From: Suillus spraguei
Taxonomy: Eukaryota > Basidiomycota > Agaricomycetes > Boletales > Suillaceae
Length of the DNA stretch: 64,000 nt
NCBI GenBank assembly: GCA_016800925.1
Contig: JABCPU010000179.1
Coordinates: forward strand, 1-64,000
Direction: 5' to 3'
Below are positions 54,501-64,000 of this stretch, piece after piece. The notes below the pieces were generated by a model. That model had not been told where the DNA came from. It searched no databases and was given only the letters and a program-made list of their open reading frames with translations. Every line of letters begins with the position of its first letter. The first letter of the stretch is position 1. A program made the translations under genes and the position numbers.

Positions 54501-56669
54501 TGGATGGTTCAAAGCCAATGCCAACAATGTCTTGGTGGCAGCTGGAGCCCATGACCACCTCTACCAGGACTTCCCCTCAAAATTCGTATGGAACAAGACC
54601 GCATGGAAGGTACGACAATGTGGAATGGCCATTGGAAGGATGTACTCTGCTGCACCTGGATCTGGAGAGCGCTTCTACCTGAGATTGCTTCTGACTGTAG
54701 TAAAAGGTATGATGCTCATGTCAATTTTTATCAATCAAACTCACCATATATTCAAGGGGCCACCTCCTATGAGAACCTTCGAACAGTTGATGGTGTTTTA
54801 TATGACACTTTCAAGGAGGCATGTCGACGTAGAGGTCTGCTTGAGGATGACAATGAATGGATCCAATGCTTGCAGGATGCCTCTCACATGAGCACTGGAC
54901 ATGGCATGCGCAATCTCTTTGCCATCATCCTCATCCACTGCAACCCTACAGACCCCAGTGATCTTTGGAACCAATTCAAGGACAATCTCTGTGATGATCT
55001 GCATCACCACCTGTCTCATGCCCCATTCAACATTCCTAACCCTACAAATGAAGAGGTCTATGACTATGGTCTCTATCTCATTGATGGAAAACTTCGCAAA
55101 AATGGAAAGTCTTTGCAAGTGATTCCTCAGATGCCTACACCTCAAATGGCAGCAAGATGGGGGGTCATGCAGGGAAATCAGCTCATTGCTGAGCAGCTCC
55201 AGTATAACCAGGAGGAGCTCCAGCAGATGGTGGATCCAGGAGTGCTTTCTCTCAATCAGGAGCAGAGGACAGTCTTTGATGCAGTGGTCAATGATGCCAT
55301 GCAAAGAAATGAGCAGACACCTGGACATGCATTCTTTGTCCACAGTGCAGGTGGATGTGGCAAGACATATCTCTGCAAGCTCATTGCCTCAAAACTCCGT
55401 GCTGAAGGCAAGATTGTCCTGTGTGTGGCTTCCTCTGGAATTGCTTCTCTCCTCCTGCCAGGTGGACGTACAGCTCATTCGCGATTCAAGATTCCAATCC
55501 CCATCAATGAAGACAGCTCCTGCAACATCAAGAAAGGAGATGTTGTGCATGAGCTTCTGAAGGCCACCTCCCTCATCATCTGTGATGAAATTCCAATGCT
55601 ACACCGTCACAATCTGGAATGCCTTGACCGCTCATTGCGCGACCTTCTTAATGTTGATGCTGATTTTGGAGGATTATCCATACTCTTTGGAGGAGACTTC
55701 AGACAGACTCTACCAGTGGTGGCTCATGGATCCAGGGAGCAGATAGTGGGTGCTACCTTCTGCAGATCTCGCATCTGGCCAAGTCTTCAGATCTTTCATC
55801 TCAAGACAAACATGCGCCTTGGTCAAGACCCTGCCTCTGATGAATTTGCCAAGTGGCTTCTGGAGATTGGAGCTGGAAAGAACACACATGCTGATGGAAC
55901 AGTTGTCCTTCCAATTCGTATGCGCTGTGCCAACAATAGTGTCCAGTCTCTCATCAATACCCTCTACTCTCCTATCCTGCTTCCTGACCATCCTCCTGTG
56001 AATGATTCCTTCTTCCTGGAACGTACCATCCTCTCTGCAAAAAACACTGATGTGGATGAAATCAATGCCAACATTCTTGAATTATTCTCTGGAGAAAAAG
56101 CAGTGTTCACCAGTGCAGACTCAGTTGCTGAGAGGGACTATGACTATATCCCTCATGAGTTCCTTCATACTCTAACACCATCAGGGTTCCCTTTGCACAA
56201 ATTGGAACTCAAAGTGGGTGTTCCTCTGATGCTGTTGCGCAACTTGGATCCCACCAATGGCCTCTACAATGGAACCAGGATGATCCTCCTGTCTTGGACC
56301 ACACATGTGCTCAAATGTCGGATTCTCAAGGATGGAGTTGATGAAGCCCAGCAAGACAATCAGGACACAGTGCTGATCCCCAGGATGACTCTGGATGCCA
56401 CTGCTGAAGACAACCCAATTCCTCTAAAGCGTCGACAATTTCCTGTCCGTCTTGCATTTGCTATGACAATCAACAAGGCTCAAGGTCAAAGTGTGAAGTG
56501 GGTTGGACTGGATTTGAGAACTCCTGTGTTCAGTCATGGACAGTTGTATGTGGCATTGTCCAGGTGCACTCACCCAGAGAGAGTGTGTGCTATCTTTCCA
56601 GAGCATCAAGAAGGGTCAAAGACGACCAATGTGGTATATACAGAAGTGCTGAGAGGACTTGGAGATTAG
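50922..56669 (+). pseudogene. Helitron Rep-helicase gene, one in-frame TAG
   Basis: Exons 50922-51066, 51114-53634, 53693-54706 and 54757-56669, joined by introns of 47, 58 and 50 nt, give about 1863 codons. All joins keep phase. Order: Pro/Ala-rich region (APAPAP coded by a GCTCCT run), Gln-rich region, Helitron N domain (VECPKCHALHF to about residue 900), Rep nuclease with HMHLLIF (about residue 940) and the two-tyrosine motif KYIHKYIYKGND (about 1070), then a Pif1-type helicase with Walker A GGCGKTY (about 1424), Walker B IICDEIPML, FGGDFRQTLPVV, NGLYNGTRM and INKAQGQS...QLYVALSRC. A TAG at 52113-52115 (HIQ-stop-QED) lies in the Gln-rich part; it looks like CAG changed to TAG. Everything downstream is intact. 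Rep nicks and joins DNA; the helicase unwinds it during rolling-circle transposition. Confidence 0.85.
51508..51616 (+). repeat. (CTCCTG)n hexamer repeat in the Helitron gene
   Basis: About 17 hexamers coding alternating Ala-Pro. In other frames it codes Leu or Gln/Glu runs, which explains the antisense Glu/Gln frames. Confidence 0.9.
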
Positions 56670-56984
56670 ATTGAGAATTGACTGATGTAGTTTTATGTAA
56701 AGTGATGTATAGTGTACTTTTAGTCTTGCTGAAATGGTGGTGAAATGTACATGTTTGTTTGAAGATTTACTATGATTATCAGGATGAAGCCAAGGCCAGA
56801 AAGTCAAAAAGAGTGCGAAGCACTCTTTTTGGCTTTCTGTGCCTTGGGCAAAAGAAAATTATTGGGATGAAGCCAAGGCCAGGAAGGCAAAAAGAGTGCG
56901 AAGCACTCTTTTTGCCTTCCTGTGCCTTGGGCAAAGTGAATTATTAGGATGAAGCCTTGGACAGGAAGCAAAAGGAGTGCGAAG
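56670..56984 (+). repeat. 3' end of unit 2 with junction hairpins
   Basis: After a short 3' flank are two long hairpins of the GGCAAAAAGAGTGC-GAA-GCACTCTTTTTGCC type and then the left arm of the CACTCC hairpin. Each is preceded by ATTATTAGGATGAAGCC or a close variant. Confidence 0.75.
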
Positions 56985-58473
56985 CACTCCTTTTGCTTCC
57001 TGTGCCGAAGGCACAACGGGTGGTGGACTCGTCTATAAAGTAAGGGGGGAAAGGTGGGAGAGTGCTCGCCAGCTCGCGTGGCTTTCGCTTGCACCGCTAA
57101 CGAACACTTAGCTCGGTTATTTCGCTTAACACCTTTTTGGAAATTTCTCGCGTGGTTTTTTTCAAGTGCCGACACAGTTGTCCCATTGTATGATTGCGTG
57201 ACGTGATGCGTGATTGCGTGATTTGGTCACGTGACTGCGCAGCTGGTGGAATTTGCCATGGGTTGTCTGAAGCTGGGGTAAAACCAAATTATTAGGATGG
57301 AGCCAAAGGGAGTGTGAAGCCAAAAGTGAAGCCAAAAAGGAGTGCAAAGGAGTGGAAAGCAAAAAATGAGGGCAAGCAAAAAATGAGTGCAATTGCAGAA
57401 GATGGCTGATAGGTAAAAACAGAAGGAACTCACCAGGGGCTGGAAGGAGTGGTGGCACCATCAAAAGGCATGGTCAAGCTGTCAGGAACAGGTTGATACC
57501 TATGACAAGCTACTCCATCAGGCACCAATACCAGGTTGGAAGTTGCCAGCAGGCTGGAAGTGTCCTCTCCCACCCTCAGGAAACATCTTCTAATAGATTT
57601 TCTTAGATTGATTATAATTTGGCTATGAAAGAATCTGAACTTTGTCATTTGAAAAATCATTTTATTTGTTTCAAAAGCTGCTATGATCATTAGGATGGAG
57701 AGATGGGGGGACAGAAGAGCATGGGGAGGGGAGAATGAAGGCATGGGAGGTGGGAGGTGGGAGGTGGGAGGTGGGAGGTGGGAGGTGGGAGGTGGGAGAC
57801 AGGAGGTGGGAGATGGGAGACAGGAGGTGGGAGATGGGAGATGGGAGATGGGAGACGGGAGACGGGAGATGGGAGATGGGAGATGGGAGACGGGAGACGG
57901 GAGACGGGAGATGGGAGATGGGAGATGGGAGATGGGAGATGGGAGACGGGAGACGGGAGACACAAGACAGGAGACACAAGACGGGAGACACAAGACGGGA
58001 GATGGGAGACAGGAGATGGGAGACACAAGATGGGAGACAGCAGACTGGTAAGAGGAGATGGGAGACAGGAGATGGGACACTTGCATGATTTGTCGTGTGT
58101 CAACTTAATACTGTTGCCCCCTATTAAAACTTGACACAAAAGATTTATTCAAGTTAATAGTTTGCAGTAAATAATTTAAAAAAATCAAAATCAAATGCAA
58201 TGACATGAGGATGAGATGGGCAATATAAACTCACAAAGATGGTGATGTGGTACTTTTACTTCTGTCAAAATAGTGGTCAAAGTTATGATTTATTACAAAA
58301 CCTATTATCATTATTGAAGATAATTATTAGGATGAAGTAAAGGCCAGAAAGCCAAAAAGAGTGCTTCGTCTGTGCCTTGGGCAAAAGAAAATTATTGGGA
58401 TGAAGCCAAGGCCAGGAAGGCAAACAGAATTATTAGGATGAAGCCTTGGCCAGGGAGCAAAAGGAGTGCTTCG
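56985..58473 (+). mobile_element. Helitron-like unit 3, non-autonomous
   Basis: The common 5' region, then a segment unique to this unit (57430-57740, from ACCAGGGGCTGGAAGGAG to the array), a long GGGAGNN array (57744-58074), and the common 3' region and junction hairpins. No coding capacity. Confidence 0.65.
57744..58074 (+). repeat. GGGAGNN minisatellite of unit 3
   Basis: Starts as GGGAGGT repeats, passes to GGGAGAT and GGGAGAC in short blocks, and ends with interleaved CACAAGAC words. Blocks of one variant point to local amplification. Confidence 0.9.
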
Positions 58474-59567
58474 CACTCCTTTTGCTTCCTGTGCCGAAGG
58501 CACAACGGGTGGTGGACTCGTCTATAAAGTAAGGGGGGAAAGGTGGGAAGGTGTTCGCTAGCTCGCGTGGCTTTCGCTAAAGGCCACATGGGAACGCTTA
58601 GCTCGGTTATTTCGCTTAACACCTTTTTGGAAATTTCTCGCGTGGTTTTTTCAAGTGCCGACACAGTTGTCCCATTGTGTGATTGCGTGGTTTTGTCACG
58701 TGCAGCGCCACACAGGTTAAAATTTGCCACGGGTTGTCTGAAGCTGGGGTAAAAACAAATTATGGGTTGTCATTTGCCACAGGTTGTCTGAAGCTGGGGG
58801 AAAATGAAATTATTAGGATGGAGCTGAGGCCAGGGAGCTAAAAGGGAGAGTGAAGGCAAAAGTGAAGGCAAAAAGGAGTGCAAAGGAGTGGAAAGCAAAA
58901 AAGGAGGGCAAGCCAAAAATGAGTGCAATTGCAGAAGATGGCTGATAGGTAAAAACAGAAGGAACTCATCAGGATGCTAAAACCCCAGAACAGCATGATG
59001 AATATTCAAGAAACTCAAGGATGGCCCACCACCTGGGTGGAAACCCTGAGTCTATATTCCATTTAGAGTGTTAAATACTACATTTTAATAGATTATGTTT
59101 GGCAACAACTTGAGGAGAAATGGGAGACAGGAGATGGGAGATGGGAGATGGGAGACGGGAGATGGGAGACGGGAGACGGGAGATGGGACACTTGCATGAT
59201 TTTGTGGTGTGACAACTTAATACTGTTGCCCCCTATTAAAACTTGACACAAAGATTTATTCAAGTTAATGGTTTGCAGTAAATAATTTAAAAAAATCAAA
59301 ATCAAATGCAATGACATGAGGATGAGATGGGCAATAAACTCACAAAGATGGTGATGTGGTACTTTGTTTCTCTCAAAATATTGGTTAAAGTTATAATTTA
59401 TTTCAAGACCTATTATCATTATTAAAGATAATTATTAGGATGAAGCCAAGGCCAGGAAGGCAAAAAGAGTGCGAAGCACTCTTTTTGGCTTCCTGTGCCT
59501 TGGGCAAACAGAATTATTAGGATGAAGCCTTGGCCAGGGAGCAAAAGGAGTGCGAAGCACTCCTTTT
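58474..59567 (+). mobile_element. Helitron-like unit 4, non-autonomous
   Basis: About 1.1 kb. The stretch before its short array (58800-59121) is nearly identical to 42540-42871 in unit 1, so these two units share an ancestor. The 58461-58485 hairpin has the loop TTC where the others have GAA. Confidence 0.65.
59122..59188 (+). repeat. GGGAGAY minisatellite of unit 4
   Basis: Only about nine copies. The same flanks in unit 1 hold a longer array, so array length varies between otherwise matching units. Confidence 0.88.
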
Positions 59568-60352
59568 GCTTCCTGTGCCGAAGGCACAACGGGTGGTGGA
59601 CTCGTCTATAAAGTAAGGGGGGAAAGGTGGGAAGTGCTCGCTAGCTCACATGGCTTTCGCTAAACGCCACGTTTTTTCGCTTAGCTCGGTTTGGAAATTT
59701 CTCGCGTGGTTTTTTTCAAGTGCCGACACAGTTGTCCCATTGTGTGATTGCGTGGATTTGTCACGTGCAGCGCCACACGTGTTGAAATTTGCCACGGGTT
59801 GTCTGAAGCTGGGGTAAAAACAAATTATGGGTTGTCATTGCCACAGGTTGTTTGAACTGGGGGAAAATGAAATTATTAGGATGGAGCTGAGGCCAGGGAG
59901 CCCAAAGGGAGTGTCAGCCAAAAGTGAAGCCAAAAAGGAGTGCAAAGGAGTGCAAAGCAAAAAAGGAGGCAAGCCAAAAAGAGTGCAAAGGAGACGGGAG
60001 ACGGGAAAAACGGGAGACGGGAGACGGGAGACGGAACGGGAGACGGGAGACGGGACGGGAGACGGGAGACGGAGACGGGAGACGGGAGACGGGAGACGGG
60101 AGACGGGAGACACAAGATGGGAGATGGGAGACGGGAGACGGGAGATGGGAGATGGGAGATGGGAGATGGGAGATGGGAGATGGGAGATGGGAGATGGGAG
60201 ATGGGAGATGGGAGATGGGAGATGGGAGATGGGAGATGGGAGATGGGAGATGGGAGATGGGAGATGGGAGATGGGAGATGGGAGATGGGAGATGGGAGAT
60301 GGGAGATGGGAGATGGGAGATGGGAGATGGGAGATGGGAGATGGGAGACACA

Positions 60353-60387
<35 letters not shown>

Positions 60388-60446
60388 GGACGGGGGAACA
60401 GATGGGGACACAGATGGGAGATGGGAGACAGGAGATGGGAGACACA

Positions 60447-60477
<31 letters not shown>

Positions 60478-61023
60478 TGGGAGACACAAGATGGGAGACA
60501 GGAGATCAGGAGACAGGAGATGGGAGACACAAGATGGGAGACAGCAGACTGGTAAGAGGAAATGAGAGACAGGAGACCAGTAACAGGAGATGGGAGATGG
60601 GACACTTGCATGATTTTTGTGCGACAACTTAATACTGTTGCCCCCTATTAAAACTTGACACAAAAGATTTATTCAAGTTAATAGTTTGCAGTAAATAATT
60701 AAAAAAATCAAAATCAAATGCAATGACATGAGGATGAGATGGGCAAAAAACTCACAAAGATGGTGATGTGGTACTTTTACTTCTCTCAAAATATTGGTTA
60801 AAGTTATAATTTATTTCAAACCTATTATCATTATTAAAGATAATTATTAGGATGAAGCCAAGGCCAGAAAGCCAAAAAGAGTGTGGGCAAAAGAGAATTA
60901 TTGGGATGAAGCCAAGGCCAGGAAGGCAAAAAGAGTGCGAAGCACTCTTTTTGCCTTCCTGTGCCTTGGGCAAACAGAATTATTAGGATGAAGCCTTGGC
61001 CAGGGAGCAAAAGGAGTGCGAAG
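59568..61023 (+). mobile_element. Helitron-like unit 5, non-autonomous
   Basis: The common 5' region, a GGGAGAY array of about 610 bp (59991-60602), the common 3' region and the hairpin junction. No coding capacity. Confidence 0.65.
59991..60602 (+). repeat. GGGAGAY minisatellite of unit 5
   Basis: The longest array. It starts with GGGAGAC mixed with broken copies, then about 30 nearly perfect GGGAGAT in a row (60139-60345), and then GACAGGAGACAGGAG and CACAAGATG variants. Triplet-G at 7-base spacing fits the standard four-tract G-quadruplex pattern. Confidence 0.92.
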
Positions 61024-61960
61024 CACTCCTTTTGCTTCCTGTGCCGAAGGCACAACGGGTGGTGGATCTAAGAAGAAAGGGAGAACGGGTGGGAAAGTTC
61101 TCGCTAGCTCGCGTGGCTTTCGCGTACGTCGCGTAGGGCCATGTGGTTTTCGCTTATGCTCGCGTGCGTTTCGGTTAGCTCGCTAGACGATTCCATAGAG
61201 AAAACTTGCGTGATCGCATGAAAAAAACGTCCGATTTCAGAATTTCGACAGCTAAAATTCTACGGAGTCCAAAAATTTCGAAACACCTGCCAAACGCGAT
61301 ATAGTGGACAGTAATCCGCACGCCTGCTGCGCTCCGGGCACAATACGGACAAACAACGCACTTTTCCTACCATGGGGGAGTGAGCATCGAGAATAGCAAA
61401 AGCAATAACGGAAAGTTTGTCACGCGTTGGGTTACACAATTTGCTTGCATTTGGTTACACAAATCATTACACAATTTTGGTTGCATTTGGTGACACAAAT
61501 CACAACACATTTTGATTACACCATTTGCTTACATTTGGTGACACAAATCACAACACATTTTGATTACACCATTTGCTTACATTTGGTGACACAAATCACA
61601 ACACATTTTGATTACACCAATTTGCTTGCATTGAGTACACAAATCATAACACATTTTCATACACAATTTGGTGACACAAATTTTCACACAATTTGGCTGC
61701 TGCTTTTGACTAGAATTCTTGAATTACATTGCCTTCCCCTGCAGCCAAGTTGTAACAAAGTGCAATACACTTTTTGTGGGTTTTGTTTGTTATTGATGAT
61801 GATAGGAATTGACTGATGGATGAGTTCAGAAAACTCAAATTTTGCTATAAACAACCATTTGAACGATAAAATGGAACAAAATATACCTGTTCAGTGAGTT
61901 GCTGCTGATATGTATTGGTACATGATGCTAATGTTTGCGCATCACCATTTAGAAATATAG
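61024..61960 (+). mobile_element. Helitron-like unit 6, 5' region
   Basis: Starts with the same CACTCCTTTTGC end and the CGGGTGGTGG block, then diverges from the other units by about 61100. It leads to a 48-bp tandem repeat and then to a second Rep-helicase gene that leaves the window. Confidence 0.6.
61433..61690 (+). repeat. 48-bp tandem repeat
   Basis: Two nearly perfect copies of a 48-bp unit (CATTTGGTGACACAAATCAC, then AACACATTTTGATTACACC...) with part-copies on both sides, about five in all. As 48 is 16 codons, it keeps a reading frame open, but this shows no known motif. Confidence 0.8.
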
Positions 61961-64000
61961 AACAGACCACCCCAGAACGCGATCGTCGATCACAGCGCGA
62001 ACTGGAAAGACTTGATCGACTTCAGATGACTTCCCCTAGCAGGCGCAATCGTTGTCATGCTATCCATACCAATCAGACCAGATCCGCTGCTCCTGTACAG
62101 CCAAATTTCATGCCAGCTGCGCCTGTTATGCAGCCTCCTCCTTACTTTGCACATCAACCGCTGCCAGTTGCCAATATCCTGGCTTGCCACGAAATGCAAT
62201 CGAACATGTGTTGCATGCTCATCGTCCTCCTGTTGATTATAATGCACGTTTGAATGACCAGACAAATGCTGCTCACAACAACAGACGTCGTCAGCGTAAT
62301 GTTCGTCGACAGCAGGACAGAGAGGAGATAAGACAGCAGGCGCAAGCAGAGCTCATGGCAGCACAGATACAGCCTCCGCATATACCTCATATTCCTAACG
62401 AACCTGTTCAGCCTATTCAACCCGCACCTCCTGTGCCTCCTGTGTATGGTCCTATTCATTATGAGGGTGCAGTTGGTCCTCACAACTTTGATAATCCCCT
62501 CCAATACTTTGCACATCCTGTACAACCTGTACCTGCACCACCTGAACCTGATAATCATGACCAGTTCAATGTCCAGTTTCGGCAGCAGCTTGAGGCAGAG
62601 CGCATTAGAAATGACTTGCTTGAAAGACAAGCACAGAATGAATTTCTTCACCAGCAGCAGCAGATTCAGCATCAGTTGCAGCAGCAAGAAGCTGAGCGTG
62701 TCCGTAGACAGGCCCAGGATGATCTGGCAGCCTTTCACTTGATGCAGCAGCAAGCTGCGCAGGGAAACGGAAACCATGCTTTGCACCAGCAGCAAATAGC
62801 TGAGATAATTGCTAGACATGCTGAGAATGCTCGCCGTGAACAGCCGCAAGAAGCTGATTTGATGAATCGACAGCACGAGGCCCTCAGAACTTTGATGATC
62901 CTCACATACCTAATCCTATGCCACCCAGAAATAATGTACCAGCACAGGAGGCATTTCGAAGACAGCAGATCCAATGGCAATTGCGCCAGCAAGAAGCCAG
63001 GAGGATCAATAGAGAGGCTGAGGAGGCTCTTCATCGACAGCAGCAGCAAGTTCGGCAACAGCAGATGCAGCAGCAGATGCAACAGCAATGCAGCAGCAAA
63101 TGCAGCAGCAAGAAGCTGGGCAGGTCAATATACAGAGTCAGCATGCTCTGGAACAGCAGCAGCAGGAACAGGAGCAGCACGATAGGCAGGATCGGGATCG
63201 TCTACGAGCAAGCCAACAAGAAGAAGCACGTCACAACCATGAGGAGCAGAGAGTTCATGAGCGGCAGGAGCGTCTTGAGGAGGCACTACATGAATATAAC
63301 GATCCATTATCTGAACGGCAACATGCAGAAGATGAGGAGAGAAGAAGAACACAGCAAGAAGAACAACGCCAAGAGCGTGAAGCAGAGGATGACCAGCGTA
63401 TCAATCAGGTCATTCCTGTTCCTGATGGAGCCCGAGCATATACGGAACCGATAAACCATCACACTCTTGGTCCTCTTAACGTAGAGTGCCCCAAATGTCA
63501 TGCACTTCACTTTGCATGCGAAAGACTATCCAACTCCTCTTTACGAAATCCTCGCTTTGGTATGTGCTGCTTGCAGGGCCAAGTCAGCCTTCCCCCATTT
63601 CCAGCATGGCCACCTGAGCTAGAGCGGGCCTATGCGGACAGAACATTTGTGTCCAAAATTCGCCAGTACAACAGTGCTCTTGCATTTACCTCTGTTGGTG
63701 TCAATATCGAGGATCGTGCTCTTCAAGGATCTGGCCCAAATGCTTTTCGTATTCATGGTTCTCTTCACCATCTCATGGGCAGTCTTTTACCTCCAGAAGG
63801 TGTCCAGCCTTCATACGCTCAACTTTATATATACGACTCTGAAGAAGCCACCAACATACGCACCACCCGCCCTGGAAATGAAGGCCTCGATCCTCAGATT
63901 CTCAGAGATCTGCACGATATGTTGCATCGCAACCACCCATATGCCGCTGTGTATAAGCAGGCATATCAAGTCATGCGAGAGAAGCCTCCAGAGGAGCAGA
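61960..64000 (+). pseudogene. Second Helitron Rep-helicase gene, 5' part, frameshifted, leaves the window
   Basis: Codes for the N-terminal Gln-rich part and start of the Helitron N domain: GLPRNAIEHVLHAHR, GPIHYEGAVGPHNFDNP, LAEIIARHA-like, VECPKCHALHFACERLSNSS and VSLPPFPAWPPELERAYADRTF. It is about 85-90 percent like the first gene in the conserved part. In the Gln-rich part the frame changes at about 62175, 62880 and 63095, each restoring family sequence, so it is broken unless introns exist there. From about 63100 to the end the frame is intact. The module order is different from the first gene. The Rep and helicase domains are beyond the window. Confidence 0.75.

Larger units (their letters stand above)
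49788..56984 (+). mobile_element. Helitron-like unit 2, near-autonomous, with Rep-helicase gene
   Basis: 7.2 kb from CACTCCTTTTGC to the hairpin junction with unit 3. The first ~270 bp are the common 5' region, with TATAAAG at 49839. It then departs from the non-autonomous units and carries a gene for a Rep-helicase (50922-56669). After the gene come two hairpins of the GGAAGGCAAAAAGAGTGC type (56795-56935). I class it with Helitron-like rolling-circle elements from the protein; the ends are inferred from comparison with neighbours. Confidence 0.7.

Noticed and set aside
53656..54558. 300-codon minus-strand frame
   Set aside because: Antisense to the Rep domain of the Helitron gene, which has family motifs.
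59991..60602. Telomeric repeat
   Set aside because: GGGAGAY differs from the fungal TTAGGG type, and the arrays are internal to mobile units with defined flanks.
57430..60663. Long open frames on both strands rich in GDGRRE or SPVSRLP
   Set aside because: They arise from the stop-free heptamer GGGAGAY, whose 21-base period gives a 7-residue repeat in all phases. Not genes.

Overview
The window looks like nuclear DNA of a mushroom-forming basidiomycete (Agaricomycetes). The signs are introns of about 40-60 nt with CTAAY-type branch points, an intron-split HMG-CoA synthase, a DUF6533-like seven-helix membrane protein gene, a BTB/POZ gene pair, Tad/I-like LINEs with RNase H, and Rep-helicase Helitrons. 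Host genes are sparse and roughly half of the window is mobile or repetitive DNA.

Left part (1-15 kb): an intron-rich membrane protein gene (3254-4897), a truncated PIF/Harbinger-like transposase fragment (6354-6974), an unusual tandem array of eight ~150 bp units each holding a tRNA-Leu(CAA)-like segment followed by a T run (7870-9065), an unrecognised acidic ORF (10410-10835, minus), and the HMG-CoA synthase gene (11695-13385, minus), which carries one apparent 1-nt deletion. The rest shows no gene I can support.

Middle part (15-38 kb): four head-to-tail paralogs of a secreted-then-anchored membrane protein (signal peptide, two-part ectodomain, Ser/Thr stalk, one transmembrane helix, long cytoplasmic tail ending in a PPxY motif). 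Copy 1 (17057-19268) is intact; copies 2, 3 and 4 are frameshifted. Upstream DNA with a conserved dyad, and downstream DNA, were duplicated with the genes. Copy 4 is broken by a 201-bp inverted-repeat element and by a 6.6-kb LINE with a 13-bp target duplication. That LINE is itself broken by a 273-bp element of the same inverted-repeat family.

Right part (38-64 kb): two adjacent BTB genes, a 416-bp inverted-repeat element, a 64-bp exact copy of sequence from 4.6 kb upstream, and then a head-to-tail run of six Helitron-like units to the window end. Two units carry Rep-helicase genes: one complete but for one stop codon, one running off the window. Four are short and are built around a GGGAGAY heptamer minisatellite. 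A second LINE of the same family as the first, with both ORFs intact, sits inside the first minisatellite. Unit junctions are near-perfect hairpins. The layout fits rolling-circle elements and their minisatellite-bearing non-autonomous derivatives accumulating in tandem.

The strongest candidates for something undescribed are the tRNA-Leu-like tandem array and the tandem Helitron/minisatellite block.
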